Part shown: piece after piece, positions 44,001 to 52,467 of the stretch
How the letters are laid out: the number at the start of each line of letters is the position of its first letter
How positions within the stretch are numbered: the first letter of the stretch is position 1
Assembly: GCF_000374185.1 (NCBI RefSeq)
Contig: NZ_KB910518.1
Coordinates: 3,980,669-4,044,668 of the forward strand
Source of the DNA: Paenibacillus sp. HW567
GTDB lineage: Bacteria; Bacillota; Bacilli; Paenibacillales; Paenibacillaceae
DNA: 64,000 nt
Direction: 5' to 3'
Position numbers and translations under genes: made by a program
The notes under the pieces: generated by a model
The model's input: the letters and a program-made list of their open reading frames with translations, nothing else
What the model was told of the DNA's origin: nothing
Databases searched by the model: none

Positions 44001-44933
44001 TTAATACACCTGTTCCTTATAGAAGAATCCGAACGACAGCTCGCGCTCAGGGTCCTGCAGCGCACGGATGCTGTCCATCCACTCCTCCTGGAAGGCGTAG
44101 CCCTCCGGGTCAGCGGCGTACAGGTCGATTGCATGACGGTAAGCCTTAACCACTGCCGCGTTGTAGGCAACCGGCTTCAGCAGGCCCTCAATCTTCAGGC
44201 TGTGCACCCCGGCCTTCAGCAGGAAATGCAGATCCTCCAGAATGCAAATATCGTCGGAGCTCATAATATGCGTTCCGTTCGCATCCTCGTAAATCGGGAA
44301 TTTCTCATTGGGGCGCTCCGCTTCGATCAAGAACAGCCCCCGCTCCTTGCCAAGGCTTCCGCCATCGCTCGGACGGCCCTGGTGGGACATGTAGCTCGCC
44401 ACCAGCATGCGCTTGGAATGATAAATATTCGTCATGCCGTGTACCTGCACCTGGGCTTCAACCTCCAGCAGCGGCACCATTTCGGTCATTTCATCCATAT
44501 TCAGCTCACGGGCCAGAACGACCCGCGAGGCGCCTTTGCGTCCCCAATAATTAGCTGTCGCATAGTTGGTCGAGGTCATCTCCGCGTTCCAGTGCAGCTT
44601 CAGCCCCGGCGCTTCCTGCTTCACTGCAGCCAGCACAGCCGGATCGCCGAACTCAATGCCGTCCACACCCAGACCGCCGATGGCCTTCACATAAGCGGGA
44701 AGCTCGTCCAGCAGCCGGTTCGGCATCAAGCCGCCCAGGCCGGCGTAGACCTTGCGGCCTTTATCATGAGCCAGCTTGACGGCCTTCGCTGTATCCTCCA
44801 GTGAAAAATGCCCGGCAAGTCGCATGCCGAAGCGGTCATCCCCAATCAGCAGCGCATCTGCCCCGGCCTCCAGCAGCACCTCTGCTTCTTCCAAGGAAGC
44901 GGCTGTCGCCAGCAGCTCCGGTTTGTTAGTCAT
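44001..44933 (-). CDS. yrrN: U32-family protein, short TrhP paralogue
   Basis: About 310 aa, with the U32 barrel but without the cysteine set and C-terminal domain of its neighbour YrrO. Recognised by KPELLATAASLEEAEVLLEAGADALLIGD, LHWNAEMTSTNY and the block HSLKIEGLLKPVAYNAAVVKAYRHAID. In B. subtilis YrrN and YrrO are both tied to tRNA 5-hydroxyuridine formation. AGGAGGG is well placed before the ATG at 44933. It follows mltG by 54 bases on the same strand. Confidence 0.88.
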   Translation of the reverse strand: MTNKPELLATAASLEEAEVLLEAGADALLIGDDRFGMRLAGHFSLEDTAKAVKLAHDKGRKVYAGLGGLMPNRLLDELPAYVKAIGGLGVDGIEFGDPAVLAAVKQEAPGLKLHWNAEMTSTNYATANYWGRKGASRVVLARELNMDEMTEMVPLLEVEAQVQVHGMTNIYHSKRMLVASYMSHQGRPSDGGSLGKERGLFLIEAERPNEKFPIYEDANGTHIMSSDDICILEDLHFLLKAGVHSLKIEGLLKPVAYNAAVVKAYRHAIDLYAADPEGYAFQEEWMDSIRALQDPERELSFGFFYKEQVY

Positions 44934-44986
44934 GTTGCACCCTCCTACTTCGCGGTTCAAACCGCATCACTCACTATTTTAATCGG

Positions 44987-46036
44987 TTACCGCGAATTTT
45001 GTTGACTTTTTTTGATATTGGCTAAATGTTCCTTGTAGGTTTTGCTGAAAAGATGGCCCTGAGAGCCGTCTTTTTTGGTTACATAAAAGAAGTAATCCGA
45101 AGCCTTCGGCTCAAGCGCAGCCTTGATGGATGGCAGCCCCGGGCTGCTGATCGGTCCCGGCGGAAGACCCTCGTTCTTATAGGTATTGTACGGACTGTCC
45201 ACCTTCAGATCCTTTTCATACAGCCGTTCCTTCTGCTTATCCAGCAAATATTGTACGGTTGCATCAATCTCCAGCTTCTGTCCCTTATCCAGCCTGTTAT
45301 AGATCACTCCGGCTACAATGGGACGCTCACTGTCCACCACAACCTCACGCTCCACCAGCGAAGCTGCCGTTAGCAGCTCATGCAGAGTGAGTCCGCGTTC
45401 CTTCAGCTTTGATTGCCAATCGGGAATACTGTCCAGCTTCTTCTCAAGCTGCTCCAGCATCGCTTCAATGACCTGCTCCGGCGTGCTCTCCTTGACCAGC
45501 TCATACGTCTCCGGGAACAAATAGCCCTCCAGGCGGTGACGCAGCTTGCTGTCTTTAGGGATGCCCAATCTATCTACGGCTTCCACTCCATCTCCCGAAT
45601 CTATGATTTTAAGGAATACATCGGCCTTGAGATTCCAGGCAGCCGCCAGCTTGTCGGCAATCTGCTTTGCCGTATACCCTTCCGGGATTGTGAACTGGAC
45701 GGTGTCCTTCTTCACGACATCGCCCGCATTCAGGCGGGTAATCAGTGAATCATAGGTGATGCCGGGACTGGCGGTATAAGTGCCTGCCTTGAAGCTGGAC
45801 CCTTCCTTGACCCACTTCAAATAGCCTTTAAAAAACAAACCTTTACGGATAATGCCCTTTTCTTCAAGCAGATTGGCAATTTCCGAGCTGCCCATGCCCT
45901 TCTCTATCGTAAAAGTAACGGCCGGTCCTGCAGGCTCTACCGGCTGCATGCCATTCCAAATGTACCATGCCCCTCCCCCTCCTATTGCTGCCAGCAAAAG
46001 AAACAGAATGAGCATGTTGCGGATTGCAGCTTTCAA
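44987..46036 (-). CDS. mltG: Endolytic transglycosylase MltG
   Basis: A 349-aa membrane-anchored enzyme that cuts nascent glycan strands. Residues about 7-27 are the anchor (MLILFLLLAAIGGGGAWYIW); a LysM-like part follows (TFTIEKGMGSSEIANLLEEKG), and the YceG catalytic part has LLTAASLVEREV, whose Glu is the catalytic residue, and DKGQKLEIDATVQYLL. The start is a TTG at 46036 with AGGAG 6 bases upstream. Located as in B. subtilis (yrrL) between yrzB and yrrN. Confidence 0.94.
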   Translation of the reverse strand: MKAAIRNMLILFLLLAAIGGGGAWYIWNGMQPVEPAGPAVTFTIEKGMGSSEIANLLEEKGIIRKGLFFKGYLKWVKEGSSFKAGTYTASPGITYDSLITRLNAGDVVKKDTVQFTIPEGYTAKQIADKLAAAWNLKADVFLKIIDSGDGVEAVDRLGIPKDSKLRHRLEGYLFPETYELVKESTPEQVIEAMLEQLEKKLDSIPDWQSKLKERGLTLHELLTAASLVEREVVVDSERPIVAGVIYNRLDKGQKLEIDATVQYLLDKQKERLYEKDLKVDSPYNTYKNEGLPPGPISSPGLPSIKAALEPKASDYFFYVTKKDGSQGHLFSKTYKEHLANIKKSQQNSR

Positions 46037-46143
46037 AGGTCACTCCTCACTTTCCGACTATAAAGTATAAAATTGTATTGTCTCAAATTCAACATATATT
46101 TTTGGCAGAATGCTATGAGCGGAAATATTTTGCCCGATTTCAA

Positions 46144-46175
46144 GCAAAAAGAGCGCGGAAAAATTCCGCCCTCTT
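46144..46175 (-). terminator. Terminator before mltG
   Basis: On the minus strand AAGAGGGCGGAA pairs with TTCCGCGCTCTT around TTT, then TTTTT. It ends the ireB-ruvX-DUF1292 operon, so mltG is transcribed separately or by read-through. Confidence 0.75.
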
Positions 46176-46201
46176 CCGTGCCTAACACCGATATAGCCAG
46201 C

Positions 46202-46513
46202 TTATTCACTATCTTCGCCGGGAAAAGTCAGCTCATCATACAGCTCGGAGACATCTTCCCATTCCTCATCATCAATGATGGTCTCCAGCTCGGGAAGCCC
46301 GTCAGGCGAAGCTACAATCCGCAGTATCTCCTGCTCAGCCCCTTTTGCTGGGGAACCGGCCAGCACCGCATAAGCGCGGTCACCGACTTCAAACTCGGCA
46401 ATAATATCGTAAACGGAAGATTTGCCCTGCTCGTCTTCCAGTTCAACTGTTTCTCCGTATACCTCTTTGAGCTTTGAAGTCCAAACCACGTGTTCGGCGG
46501 AAAAATCAGTCAT
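46202..46513 (-). CDS. DUF1292 protein, second copy
   Basis: A 103-aa acidic protein with the DUF1292 pattern: VVWTSKLKEVYGETVELEDEQG, then VYDIIAEFEVGDRAYAVLAG and EEWEDVSELYDELTF. Function unknown. Start ATG at 46513 has GGGGGAGC upstream and overlaps the end of the previous gene by 8 bases. It shares its C-terminal EEW...V...(Y/F) layout with the preceding DUF1292 protein, so the pair probably arose by duplication. Confidence 0.8.
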   Translation of the reverse strand: MTDFSAEHVVWTSKLKEVYGETVELEDEQGKSSVYDIIAEFEVGDRAYAVLAGSPAKGAEQEILRIVASPDGLPELETIIDDEEWEDVSELYDELTFPGEDSE

Positions 46514-46814
46514 TCCCCGCTCCCCCGTCCAGCTCATCTACCAAAGTATTGAAGGTTTCTTCAACAATCGCCCATTCTTCGTCATTTTCGATCATAAAGA
46601 GCTGCAGATCATCGCCGTCCTCTTCATAACGGAATGCATACACCTCATCACTCTCTTCATCCTCGGAATCCAGCGGAACCACCATCATATACTTTGCGTC
46701 CGAACCATCGACTTCAAACTTCATGATGACCTCGAATTCCTCTTCATTACCTTCCTCATCGGGAATATAGATGATTTCCGGTTCTTCTTCTTGGCCAATC
46801 TGCTCGTTTGTCAT
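46506..46814 (-). CDS. yrzB: DUF1292 protein (YrzB family)
   Basis: A 102-aa very acidic protein: PEIIYIPDEEGNEEEFEVIMKFEVDG, YMMVVPLD, then EVYAFRYEEDGDDLQLFMIENDEEWAIVEETFNTL. In B. subtilis yrzB lies between ruvX and mltG, as here. Function unknown. ATG at 46814 with GAGGGG upstream, overlapping the ruvX 3' region. Confidence 0.85.
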   Translation of the reverse strand: MTNEQIGQEEEPEIIYIPDEEGNEEEFEVIMKFEVDGSDAKYMMVVPLDSEDEESDEVYAFRYEEDGDDLQLFMIENDEEWAIVEETFNTLVDELDGGAGND

Positions 46815-46827
46815 TTCAGCGCACCCC

Positions 46828-47247
46828 TCACCTTTTACTGTTAGCATCCAAAAAATTTTGCAAAATCAGGGCTGCGGCCATTTTGTCCACAATCCCTTTG
46901 CGTTTCTTCCGGCTGACGTCCCCTTCAATCAGCATCCGCTCGGCGGATACTGTCGTCAGACGCTCATCCCAAAGGTGTACGGGCATTTCCAGTTGCTCCC
47001 GGAGCTGATCGGCAAATTCAATACAGATCTCTCCACGGGGTCCTACTGAGCCGTTCATATTCTTCGGAAGTCCAACTACAATCTCGCCAATTTCGTGTTC
47101 CTTGACCAGTTCGCGGATACGTTCGAATTCATTCCCGTTGCCGCGCCGCTCAATCGTTTCCAGAGCTTGTGCCGTCCATCCAAAAATATCGCTTGTGGCG
47201 ACTCCAATTCTGCGGTCGCCGTAATCCAGACCCAGCTTCTTCATCAT
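46828..47247 (-). CDS. ruvX: Holliday junction resolvase-like RuvX/YqgF
   Basis: A 139-aa RNase H-fold nuclease. LGLDYGDRRIGVATSD supplies the first catalytic Asp, IVVGLPKNMNGSVG the middle part, and WDERLTTVSAERMLIEGDVSRKKRKGIVDKMAAALIL the last acidic residues. Family members resolve branched DNA or process rRNA. Its ATG overlaps the ireB stop (ATGATG over TGATGA), so the two are coupled. Confidence 0.95.
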   Translation of the reverse strand: MMKKLGLDYGDRRIGVATSDIFGWTAQALETIERRGNGNEFERIRELVKEHEIGEIVVGLPKNMNGSVGPRGEICIEFADQLREQLEMPVHLWDERLTTVSAERMLIEGDVSRKKRKGIVDKMAAALILQNFLDANSKR

Positions 47248-47519
47248 TTCGGATTGTCCACCCGGTGGTTGGCGAGGTAGAACCGAACCAGTTCCTCAAT
47301 CAGCTCATCACGTTCTTTTCTCCGGACCAAACTTCTCGCATTGTTGTGACGCGGGATGTAAGCCGGATCTCCGGAAATAAGATACCCTACGATCTGGTTG
47401 ATGGGATGATATTCCTTCTCCACCAGCGCATCGTATACTGCGAGCAGAATTTCCTGGGAAGAAGCTTCCTTCTCGTCGCCCTTCACATTGAATTTGACCG
47501 TTTTGTCCATGGAGTCCAT
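47244..47519 (-). CDS. ireB: IreB-family regulatory phosphoprotein
   Basis: A 91-aa small protein with TVKFNVKGDEKEASSQEILLAVYDALVEKEYHPINQIVGYLISGDPAYIPRHNNAR, the UPF0297/IreB core. In Enterococcus IreB is phosphorylated by the IreK PASTA kinase. ATG at 47519 with GGAAGG 8 bases upstream; a GTG at 47528 also fits the frame. Position between alaS and ruvX is conserved in Firmicutes. Confidence 0.94.
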   Translation of the reverse strand: MDSMDKTVKFNVKGDEKEASSQEILLAVYDALVEKEYHPINQIVGYLISGDPAYIPRHNNARSLVRRKERDELIEELVRFYLANHRVDNPK

Positions 47520-47739
47520 TTGTGACACCTTCCTTCTGCAAAATCACCCGCTTCTTGGGCGGCTTCGCAAAGTTGCTGCTGTACAGCTTACTTGCTGCCC
47601 TCATCATAACATATTCATAGCCCAACGAGGAAATCTCGCCCATGTGATAGCGCTTTTTTTGGCATTTTATCTACAAAAATAGAGATTTTTTTGGTTTTTA
47701 AGCTATTGCAAATGTTACCAAAAGTAAATACTGAATAAA

Positions 47740-47775
47740 GCAGCGGTACTGAAATGTATATCTCAGTACCGCTGC
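47740..47775 (-). terminator. Terminator of alaS
   Basis: GCAGCGGTACTGA and TCAGTACCGCTGC form a 13-bp stem; on the minus strand TTTATT follows. The rest of the 47520-47876 gap holds no supportable gene and should carry the ireB promoter, which I could not define. Confidence 0.75.
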
Positions 47776-47876
47776 GGCTTCACTTGAATTGTTATTCCCG
47801 TTTTGCCGGCCTTGAACCGCGTAATCCGGTACGGCCTCACTCCACACGGCTGCGTCCGATGAATCGCTGTGCCACC

Positions 47877-50513
47877 TTATGCCAGAGCAGCTACAAGCTC
47901 TTCCGCCTTCGCCAGCGCTTCACCCAGCTTGGAGGCATCCTTGCCTCCGGCCTGCGCCATATCCGGACGTCCGCCGCCCCCGCCGCCGCATACCGCAGCG
48001 ACTTCCTTCACCAGCTTGCCGGCGTGGAAGCCTTTTGAGACCAGCTCCTGCGGTACAGACACGACAAAGTTAACTTTATCGTCCATCGCAGCGCCCAGCA
48101 CAAGCACAGCATCAGGCAGCTTGGATTTCAGCTCATCGGCCGTAGTACGCAGCGCGTCCATATTGCCGGCCTGAACCTGAACCGCGAGCAGTCGCGTACC
48201 GCCGCCTACTGTTTTCACACTGCCGGTCAGCTCAGCGGCAAAGGTAGCGCTCAGCTTGGATTGCAGTGATTCATTCTCACGGGACAGCTCACGCACCTGG
48301 GCATGCAGCGCCTCGATACGCTTCGGCACATCGTTCAGCGAGGATTTCAGCAGTCCTGCCGATTGCTTGAGCAGGTCTAGCTGGCTTTCCGTGAACTGGT
48401 AGGCATAACGTCCGGTTACCGCTTCAATCCGGCGTACTCCGGAGCCAATGCCGCTCTCGCTGACCAGCTTGAAGATGCCGATCTGCGAAGTGTTCGATAC
48501 ATGGATACCGCCGCACAGCTCCAGGCTGTAATCACCAACCTGAACCACACGGACGATGTTGCCGTATTTTTCACCGAAGAGGGCCATCGCTCCCATAGCT
48601 TTGGCTTCATCAATCGGTTTGTTCTCAATCACTACATCAAGAGCGCGCCAGATTTGCGCATTCACCCGGTGCTCAATGTCGCTCAGCTCCTCCGGCGTAA
48701 TCGCGCCAAAGTGCGAGAAGTCAAAGCGCAAGCGTGCGCCTTCTACTAAAGAGCCTGCCTGATTAACATGGCCGCCAAGCACTTCCTTAAGCGCTTTGTG
48801 CAGCAGGTGGGTGGCCGTATGGTTCTTCACGATATCCTCGCGCTGCTCGCGGTTCACCTCGGCACGGACGCTGTCGCCCACTCTCAGCTCACCGGCTTCT
48901 ACAGTAACAAGGTGTACATGCTGGCCGTGCGGAGCCTTGAAGAGCCCCGTTACTTTTGCTGTAGCCGATCCGCCTGTCAAAAGACCTGTGTCGCTGACCT
49001 GCCCGCCGCTTTCAGCGTAGAACGGGGTAGACTCCAGAACGACCTGGCACTCTGCGCCTTCGCTGACGACATCCACCAGCGCGCCGTCAACTACAATGGC
49101 AAGCACCTTCGACTCTGCTACCGTGTCATTATATCCAACAAATTCACTTTTAACCGTCAGTTCGGCCAGCGCGCCACCCTGAATCTTCATGCTGGCGTTG
49201 TCCTGGCGTGCGGCTCTGGCGCGGTCGCGCTGCTCCTGCATCGCCGCATCGAAGCCTTCCCGGTCCACGCTCAGGCCTTGCTCAGAGGCAAAGTCCTCAG
49301 TAAGGTCAAACGGGAAACCATACGTGTCATACAGCTTGAACGCGTCTGCTCCGGCGATGGCGCTAAGCCCGTCGGCCTTGGCTTTGGCGCTGATCTCGCC
49401 TAAGATTGCCAGACCGTCGGACAGCGTTTCGTGGAAACGCTCCTCTTCGGTGCGGATGATTTTGGCGATATATTCGCGGTTCTCCACCACCGACGGATAA
49501 TACACGCCCATCACTTCGCCCACCGTCCCGGTAAGGTCATACAGGAACGGACGGTCAAGACCCAGCGTCTTGCCGTAGCGCACAGCGCGGCGGAGCAGAC
49601 GGCGGATAATATAGCCGCGGCCTTCATTGGAAGGAAGCACGCCGTCGCCCACGGCAAAAGTAACCGTACGGATGTGGTCAGCGATTACCTTCAGCGCGAT
49701 ATCCTGCTCCAGGCTGTCCTTGTAGGTTACGCCTGCAAGCCCTGCGGTCTTCTGGATAATCGGCTGGAACAGATCGGTATCGAAGTTCGAGTCCACATCC
49801 TGAAGAATGGATGCGAAGCGCTCCAGACCTGCGCCGGTATCAATGTTCTTATTCGGAAGCGGCGTATAGCTGCCGTCCTTGTTGTGGTTGAACTGCGAGA
49901 ACACGAGGTTCCACACTTCGAGCCAGCGTTCATTTTCCCCGCCGGGGTACATTTCCGGGTCGGACATGTCGCTTCCGTAGGCTTCGCCGCGGTCATAGAA
50001 AATCTCAGAGCAAGGGCCGCAAGGGCCTTCGCCAATATCCCAAAAGTTATCGTCGCCCAGCTTAATAATGCGCTCTGCGGGCAGTCCGACTTTTTCATTC
50101 CACAGCTTGAACGCTTCTTCATCCTCGGCATATACAGTCACGGAAATGCGGTCCGGCTCGAACCCGATCCACTCTTTGCCCGTCAGGAATTCCCAAGCCC
50201 AGGTAATCGCTTCTTCCTTGAAGTAATCGCCGATGGAGAAATTGCCCAGCATCTCAAAAAACGTATGGTGGCGGCGCGTCTTGCCCACATTCTCGATATC
50301 ATTGGTGCGGATGCACTTCTGCGAGTTGGTCAGGCGCGGATTCTCGGGAATTTCCCGGCCGTCAAAATACGCCTTCAGCGGCGCCATCCCGGCGTTGATC
50401 CACAGCAGCGAAGGGTCATTATGCGGCACGAGCGACGCGCTCGGCTCGATTCGGTGGCCTTTGCTCTCAAAAAACTTCAGCCATTTGGAACGGATTTCAC
50501 TTGCTTTCATCAT
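47877..50513 (-). CDS. alaS: Alanyl-tRNA synthetase
   Basis: Charges tRNA-Ala and clears mischarged Ser/Gly. The 878-aa length equals that of the B. subtilis enzyme. Class II catalytic core in residues 1-240 (SLVPHNDPSLLWINAGM, RHHTFFEMLGNFS), editing domain with HTATHLLHKALKEVLG and CGGIHVSNTSQIG (zinc His/Cys), and a C-terminal DHHA1 region ending near GGGGGGRPDMAQAGG. ATG at 50513 has AGGGGC upstream; an adjacent second ATG is possible. Expression is controlled by the T-box leader at 50561-50849. Confidence 0.98.
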   Translation of the reverse strand: MMKASEIRSKWLKFFESKGHRIEPSASLVPHNDPSLLWINAGMAPLKAYFDGREIPENPRLTNSQKCIRTNDIENVGKTRRHHTFFEMLGNFSIGDYFKEEAITWAWEFLTGKEWIGFEPDRISVTVYAEDEEAFKLWNEKVGLPAERIIKLGDDNFWDIGEGPCGPCSEIFYDRGEAYGSDMSDPEMYPGGENERWLEVWNLVFSQFNHNKDGSYTPLPNKNIDTGAGLERFASILQDVDSNFDTDLFQPIIQKTAGLAGVTYKDSLEQDIALKVIADHIRTVTFAVGDGVLPSNEGRGYIIRRLLRRAVRYGKTLGLDRPFLYDLTGTVGEVMGVYYPSVVENREYIAKIIRTEEERFHETLSDGLAILGEISAKAKADGLSAIAGADAFKLYDTYGFPFDLTEDFASEQGLSVDREGFDAAMQEQRDRARAARQDNASMKIQGGALAELTVKSEFVGYNDTVAESKVLAIVVDGALVDVVSEGAECQVVLESTPFYAESGGQVSDTGLLTGGSATAKVTGLFKAPHGQHVHLVTVEAGELRVGDSVRAEVNREQREDIVKNHTATHLLHKALKEVLGGHVNQAGSLVEGARLRFDFSHFGAITPEELSDIEHRVNAQIWRALDVVIENKPIDEAKAMGAMALFGEKYGNIVRVVQVGDYSLELCGGIHVSNTSQIGIFKLVSESGIGSGVRRIEAVTGRYAYQFTESQLDLLKQSAGLLKSSLNDVPKRIEALHAQVRELSRENESLQSKLSATFAAELTGSVKTVGGGTRLLAVQVQAGNMDALRTTADELKSKLPDAVLVLGAAMDDKVNFVVSVPQELVSKGFHAGKLVKEVAAVCGGGGGGRPDMAQAGGKDASKLGEALAKAEELVAALA

Positions 50514-50560
50514 GTACAGCCCCTGTCTCATAGTTATTGCGGCACTTTTGCCGGAAAACA

Positions 50561-50849
50561 AAAAAACGCCCCTGAATAAATTCAGGGACGATGATTATCG
50601 CGGTACCACCCTGGTTATCGCCTTGACCCGTGAAATCACGGACAGTTGCAGACGATCGCCTTGTCGCGGCTGTTAACGGGAGCCTCCCGGCGGGATTGTC
50701 CCCGCACTCCGAAATCAGCTTTCCGCCGGCCTGTCTTCAAGGTTCTCACAGCCAATTACGAACAATATCGTAAAGGAACCTCTTCTCTGATCAAGCCATC
50801 CTCCGGCGTACTTCATTTCATCAACGTTTTGTACAATTTGCATTTTAAC
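50561..50849 (-). promoter_or_regulatory. T-box riboswitch of alaS
   Basis: The 14-base T-box sequence AGGGTGGTACCGCG lies at 50599-50612 on the minus strand, followed by the intrinsic terminator CGTCCCTGAATTTATTCAGGGGCG and seven T (50562-50591). It should read uncharged tRNA-Ala. The upstream part, with GC-rich stems around 50640-50720 and Stem I nearer 50800, fits the class; I did not fix the specifier codon with confidence. Confidence 0.93.
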
Positions 50850-50855
50850 ATTTCA

Positions 50856-50884
50856 AGTATAGCCAGCGCTCCTATATCTGTCAA
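50856..50884 (-). promoter_or_regulatory. Promoter of the alaS T-box leader
   Basis: On the minus strand a perfect TTGACA (50879-50884) and TATACT (50856-50861) are 17 bases apart. Confidence 0.8.
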
Positions 50885-50918
50885 TCTCGGGTACCGTTAA
50901 ATAAAATGACCCATATTA

Positions 50919-50947
50919 TTTACAGCGCTTACTTACAGGCGTATAAT
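50919..50947 (+). promoter_or_regulatory. Promoter of the tRNA-Pro gene
   Basis: TTTACA and TATAAT are exactly 17 bases apart, 52 bases before the tRNA. Confidence 0.75.
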
Positions 50948-50999
50948 GTGGATTGTTTAAAGCGATTCTGCGGTTAACGCCCTGGTTAACCCGTAATTA

Positions 51000-51076
51000 C
51001 GAGACGTGGCTCAGCTTGGTAGAGCGCTTGCTTCGGGAGTAAGAGGCCGCAGGTTCGAATCCTGTCGTCTCGACCA
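51000..51076 (+). tRNA. tRNA-Pro, anticodon CGG
   Basis: A full cloverleaf: acceptor CGAGACG / CGTCTCG, D-arm GCTC...GAGC, anticodon arm CTTGC-TTCGGGA-GTAAG giving anticodon CGG, T-arm GCAGG-TTCGAAT-CCTGT, discriminator A and encoded CCA. It is the left neighbour of an integrated element and its 3' end is the likely attachment site. Confidence 0.95.
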
Positions 51077-51090
51077 TACATATCAAGGGT

Positions 51091-51116
51091 TCGCGGCCTT
51101 CGGGACGCGATTTTTT
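51091..51116 (+). terminator. Terminator of tRNA-Pro
   Basis: TCGCGGCC pairs with GGGACGCGA around TTC and is followed by six T. The rest of the gap to 51379 shows only a short direct repeat GTAGTAAC (about 51137 and 51147). Confidence 0.8.
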
Positions 51117-51379
51117 GTGTTAATAAGGGCGAAATGTAGTAACCGTGTAGTAACGGGAGGAAAAAGTCTCAAGATAATTATGGAAGAACGTTATAGACTA
51201 AAATAATGACTCATCTGACTAACATTAAGCAGCCATGGCATAACGCAAGAAATGATCGAACATAAAGTTATATTATTAATCATAAGTCCTCTAAGACTCA
51301 GGGGTAATGAATTATAAAAATGAAACTACAATTGTTCGTATATCGTAATAGTAGAACTATGCACTGGGGGGGACTATCA

Positions 51380-52324
51380 ATGACGATTCAGCGTTTGTTG
51401 GCAACAACTCATGTAGATAGGCACGGGATGGTGATGAGCAAAGAAGCACTAGATCAAACAGCGGCACAAATAAATGGACCTGTTGCAGTCGGAATCGGCA
51501 TCGAGCACGATATTACTTTGCCACCTATTGGTAAGCTCGTGAAATCAGAAGTAAGACAATTGCCTGATGGTGAATACGGGGTATATGGAGAGTACCTATT
51601 GTATGATCCTAATGAGACGAAGAAGATATCGCTTCCCAATGGAGAATCCGCAATTGTTGATACATGGGCCGACAAGCGACCATTTGTAGACAAGTATGAG
51701 GAAACTCCTTCGGAGATCCATTATTCGTTTGATCCAACGAATTTTGAATCTAAAGAAGCAATAGCGATATTTCAACAAGAACTTCAAGAAGACGGCCCGT
51801 ATCAGCAGGACATGTTAATAAGAAAATCCCTAATCCCAGATCCCGAGTTAATCATTAAATTATCGCAAAATGCTGTTGAATTCTTGATCGCTCACCAGTT
51901 ACTTAAAAAAGTAGGTCAACAATTGGCAGCTGATACAAGTGAAGATATAGCCAAAATCTATAAATCCATTCGTAATGCAGCAATCAAGTACGCAAAGTAC
52001 TGTATTCCTAAGAATAGACCGATTGCGTATGTGCTCGTGATTCCTGGTACTCCTGCCAAGGAATTTGTTATTAAGACAGCCGATCCAGCAAATGTGAGTG
52101 AAGCAATACAGCTTGAAAAACTGTCTTCTGCAATAGACGAAGCTGAACGGCTCCATGAAGCACTAGATGCTCAAAAAATCCAATTTTTACTTACTGAGGA
52201 TGGAGAATGGAAATTCAATTATATGCTGACCACTTCCGGCAGTGTGGTTGGGACAGAAGATGCAATAACGCGCCGTGGAAAAGCTGTTCAGTTACTATAT
52301 GAACAGGGCCGTGAAAACAGTTAA
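51380..52324 (+). CDS. Unknown protein at the left end of the integrated element
   Basis: A 314-aa soluble protein I do not recognise with certainty. The first 110 residues (HVDRHGMVMSKEALDQTAAQ, GIEHDITLPPIGKLV, LPDGEYGVYGEY) resemble the opening of XkdF-like or prohead-protease-like phage proteins; the remainder is mixed helix and strand, with several lysine/glutamate-rich helices. No membrane segment. I chose the ATG at 51380, preceded by a G-rich binding site. Convergent with the integrase gene; a shared hairpin lies between. A phage origin is a guess. Confidence 0.7.
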   Translation: MTIQRLLATTHVDRHGMVMSKEALDQTAAQINGPVAVGIGIEHDITLPPIGKLVKSEVRQLPDGEYGVYGEYLLYDPNETKKISLPNGESAIVDTWADKRPFVDKYEETPSEIHYSFDPTNFESKEAIAIFQQELQEDGPYQQDMLIRKSLIPDPELIIKLSQNAVEFLIAHQLLKKVGQQLAADTSEDIAKIYKSIRNAAIKYAKYCIPKNRPIAYVLVIPGTPAKEFVIKTADPANVSEAIQLEKLSSAIDEAERLHEALDAQKIQFLLTEDGEWKFNYMLTTSGSVVGTEDAITRRGKAVQLLYEQGRENS

Positions 52325-52360
52325 ATGATTAAAAACTAACGAGAAACGTTAGCAAAAGCG

Positions 52361-52401
52361 ATGGTAGTGTTGATCTTTATTTTATAGACCAACGCTACCA
52401 T
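52361..52401. terminator. Bidirectional hairpin between convergent genes
   Basis: ATGGTAGTGTTGATC pairs with GACCAACGCTACCAT (two G-T pairs). It lies between the 51380 gene and the integrase gene; T content after it is modest. Confidence 0.6.
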
Positions 52402-52467
52402 TATTTACAAATAATTCACACTATATCAAACTAAAATCCGCATTTAATGTTTTCTTAACTTTGAGCA

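Noticed and set aside
49431..50579. 382-codon plus-strand open frame
   Set aside because: Antisense shadow of alaS.
50919..50933. AGCGCTTACTT considered as a cre box before tRNA-Pro
   Set aside because: It falls in the promoter spacer and has several mismatches to the consensus.
51137..51154. GTAGTAAC direct repeat considered as the attachment core
   Set aside because: The two copies are side by side, and a core should be repeated at the far end of the element, which is not in the window; the tRNA 3' end is the likelier site.
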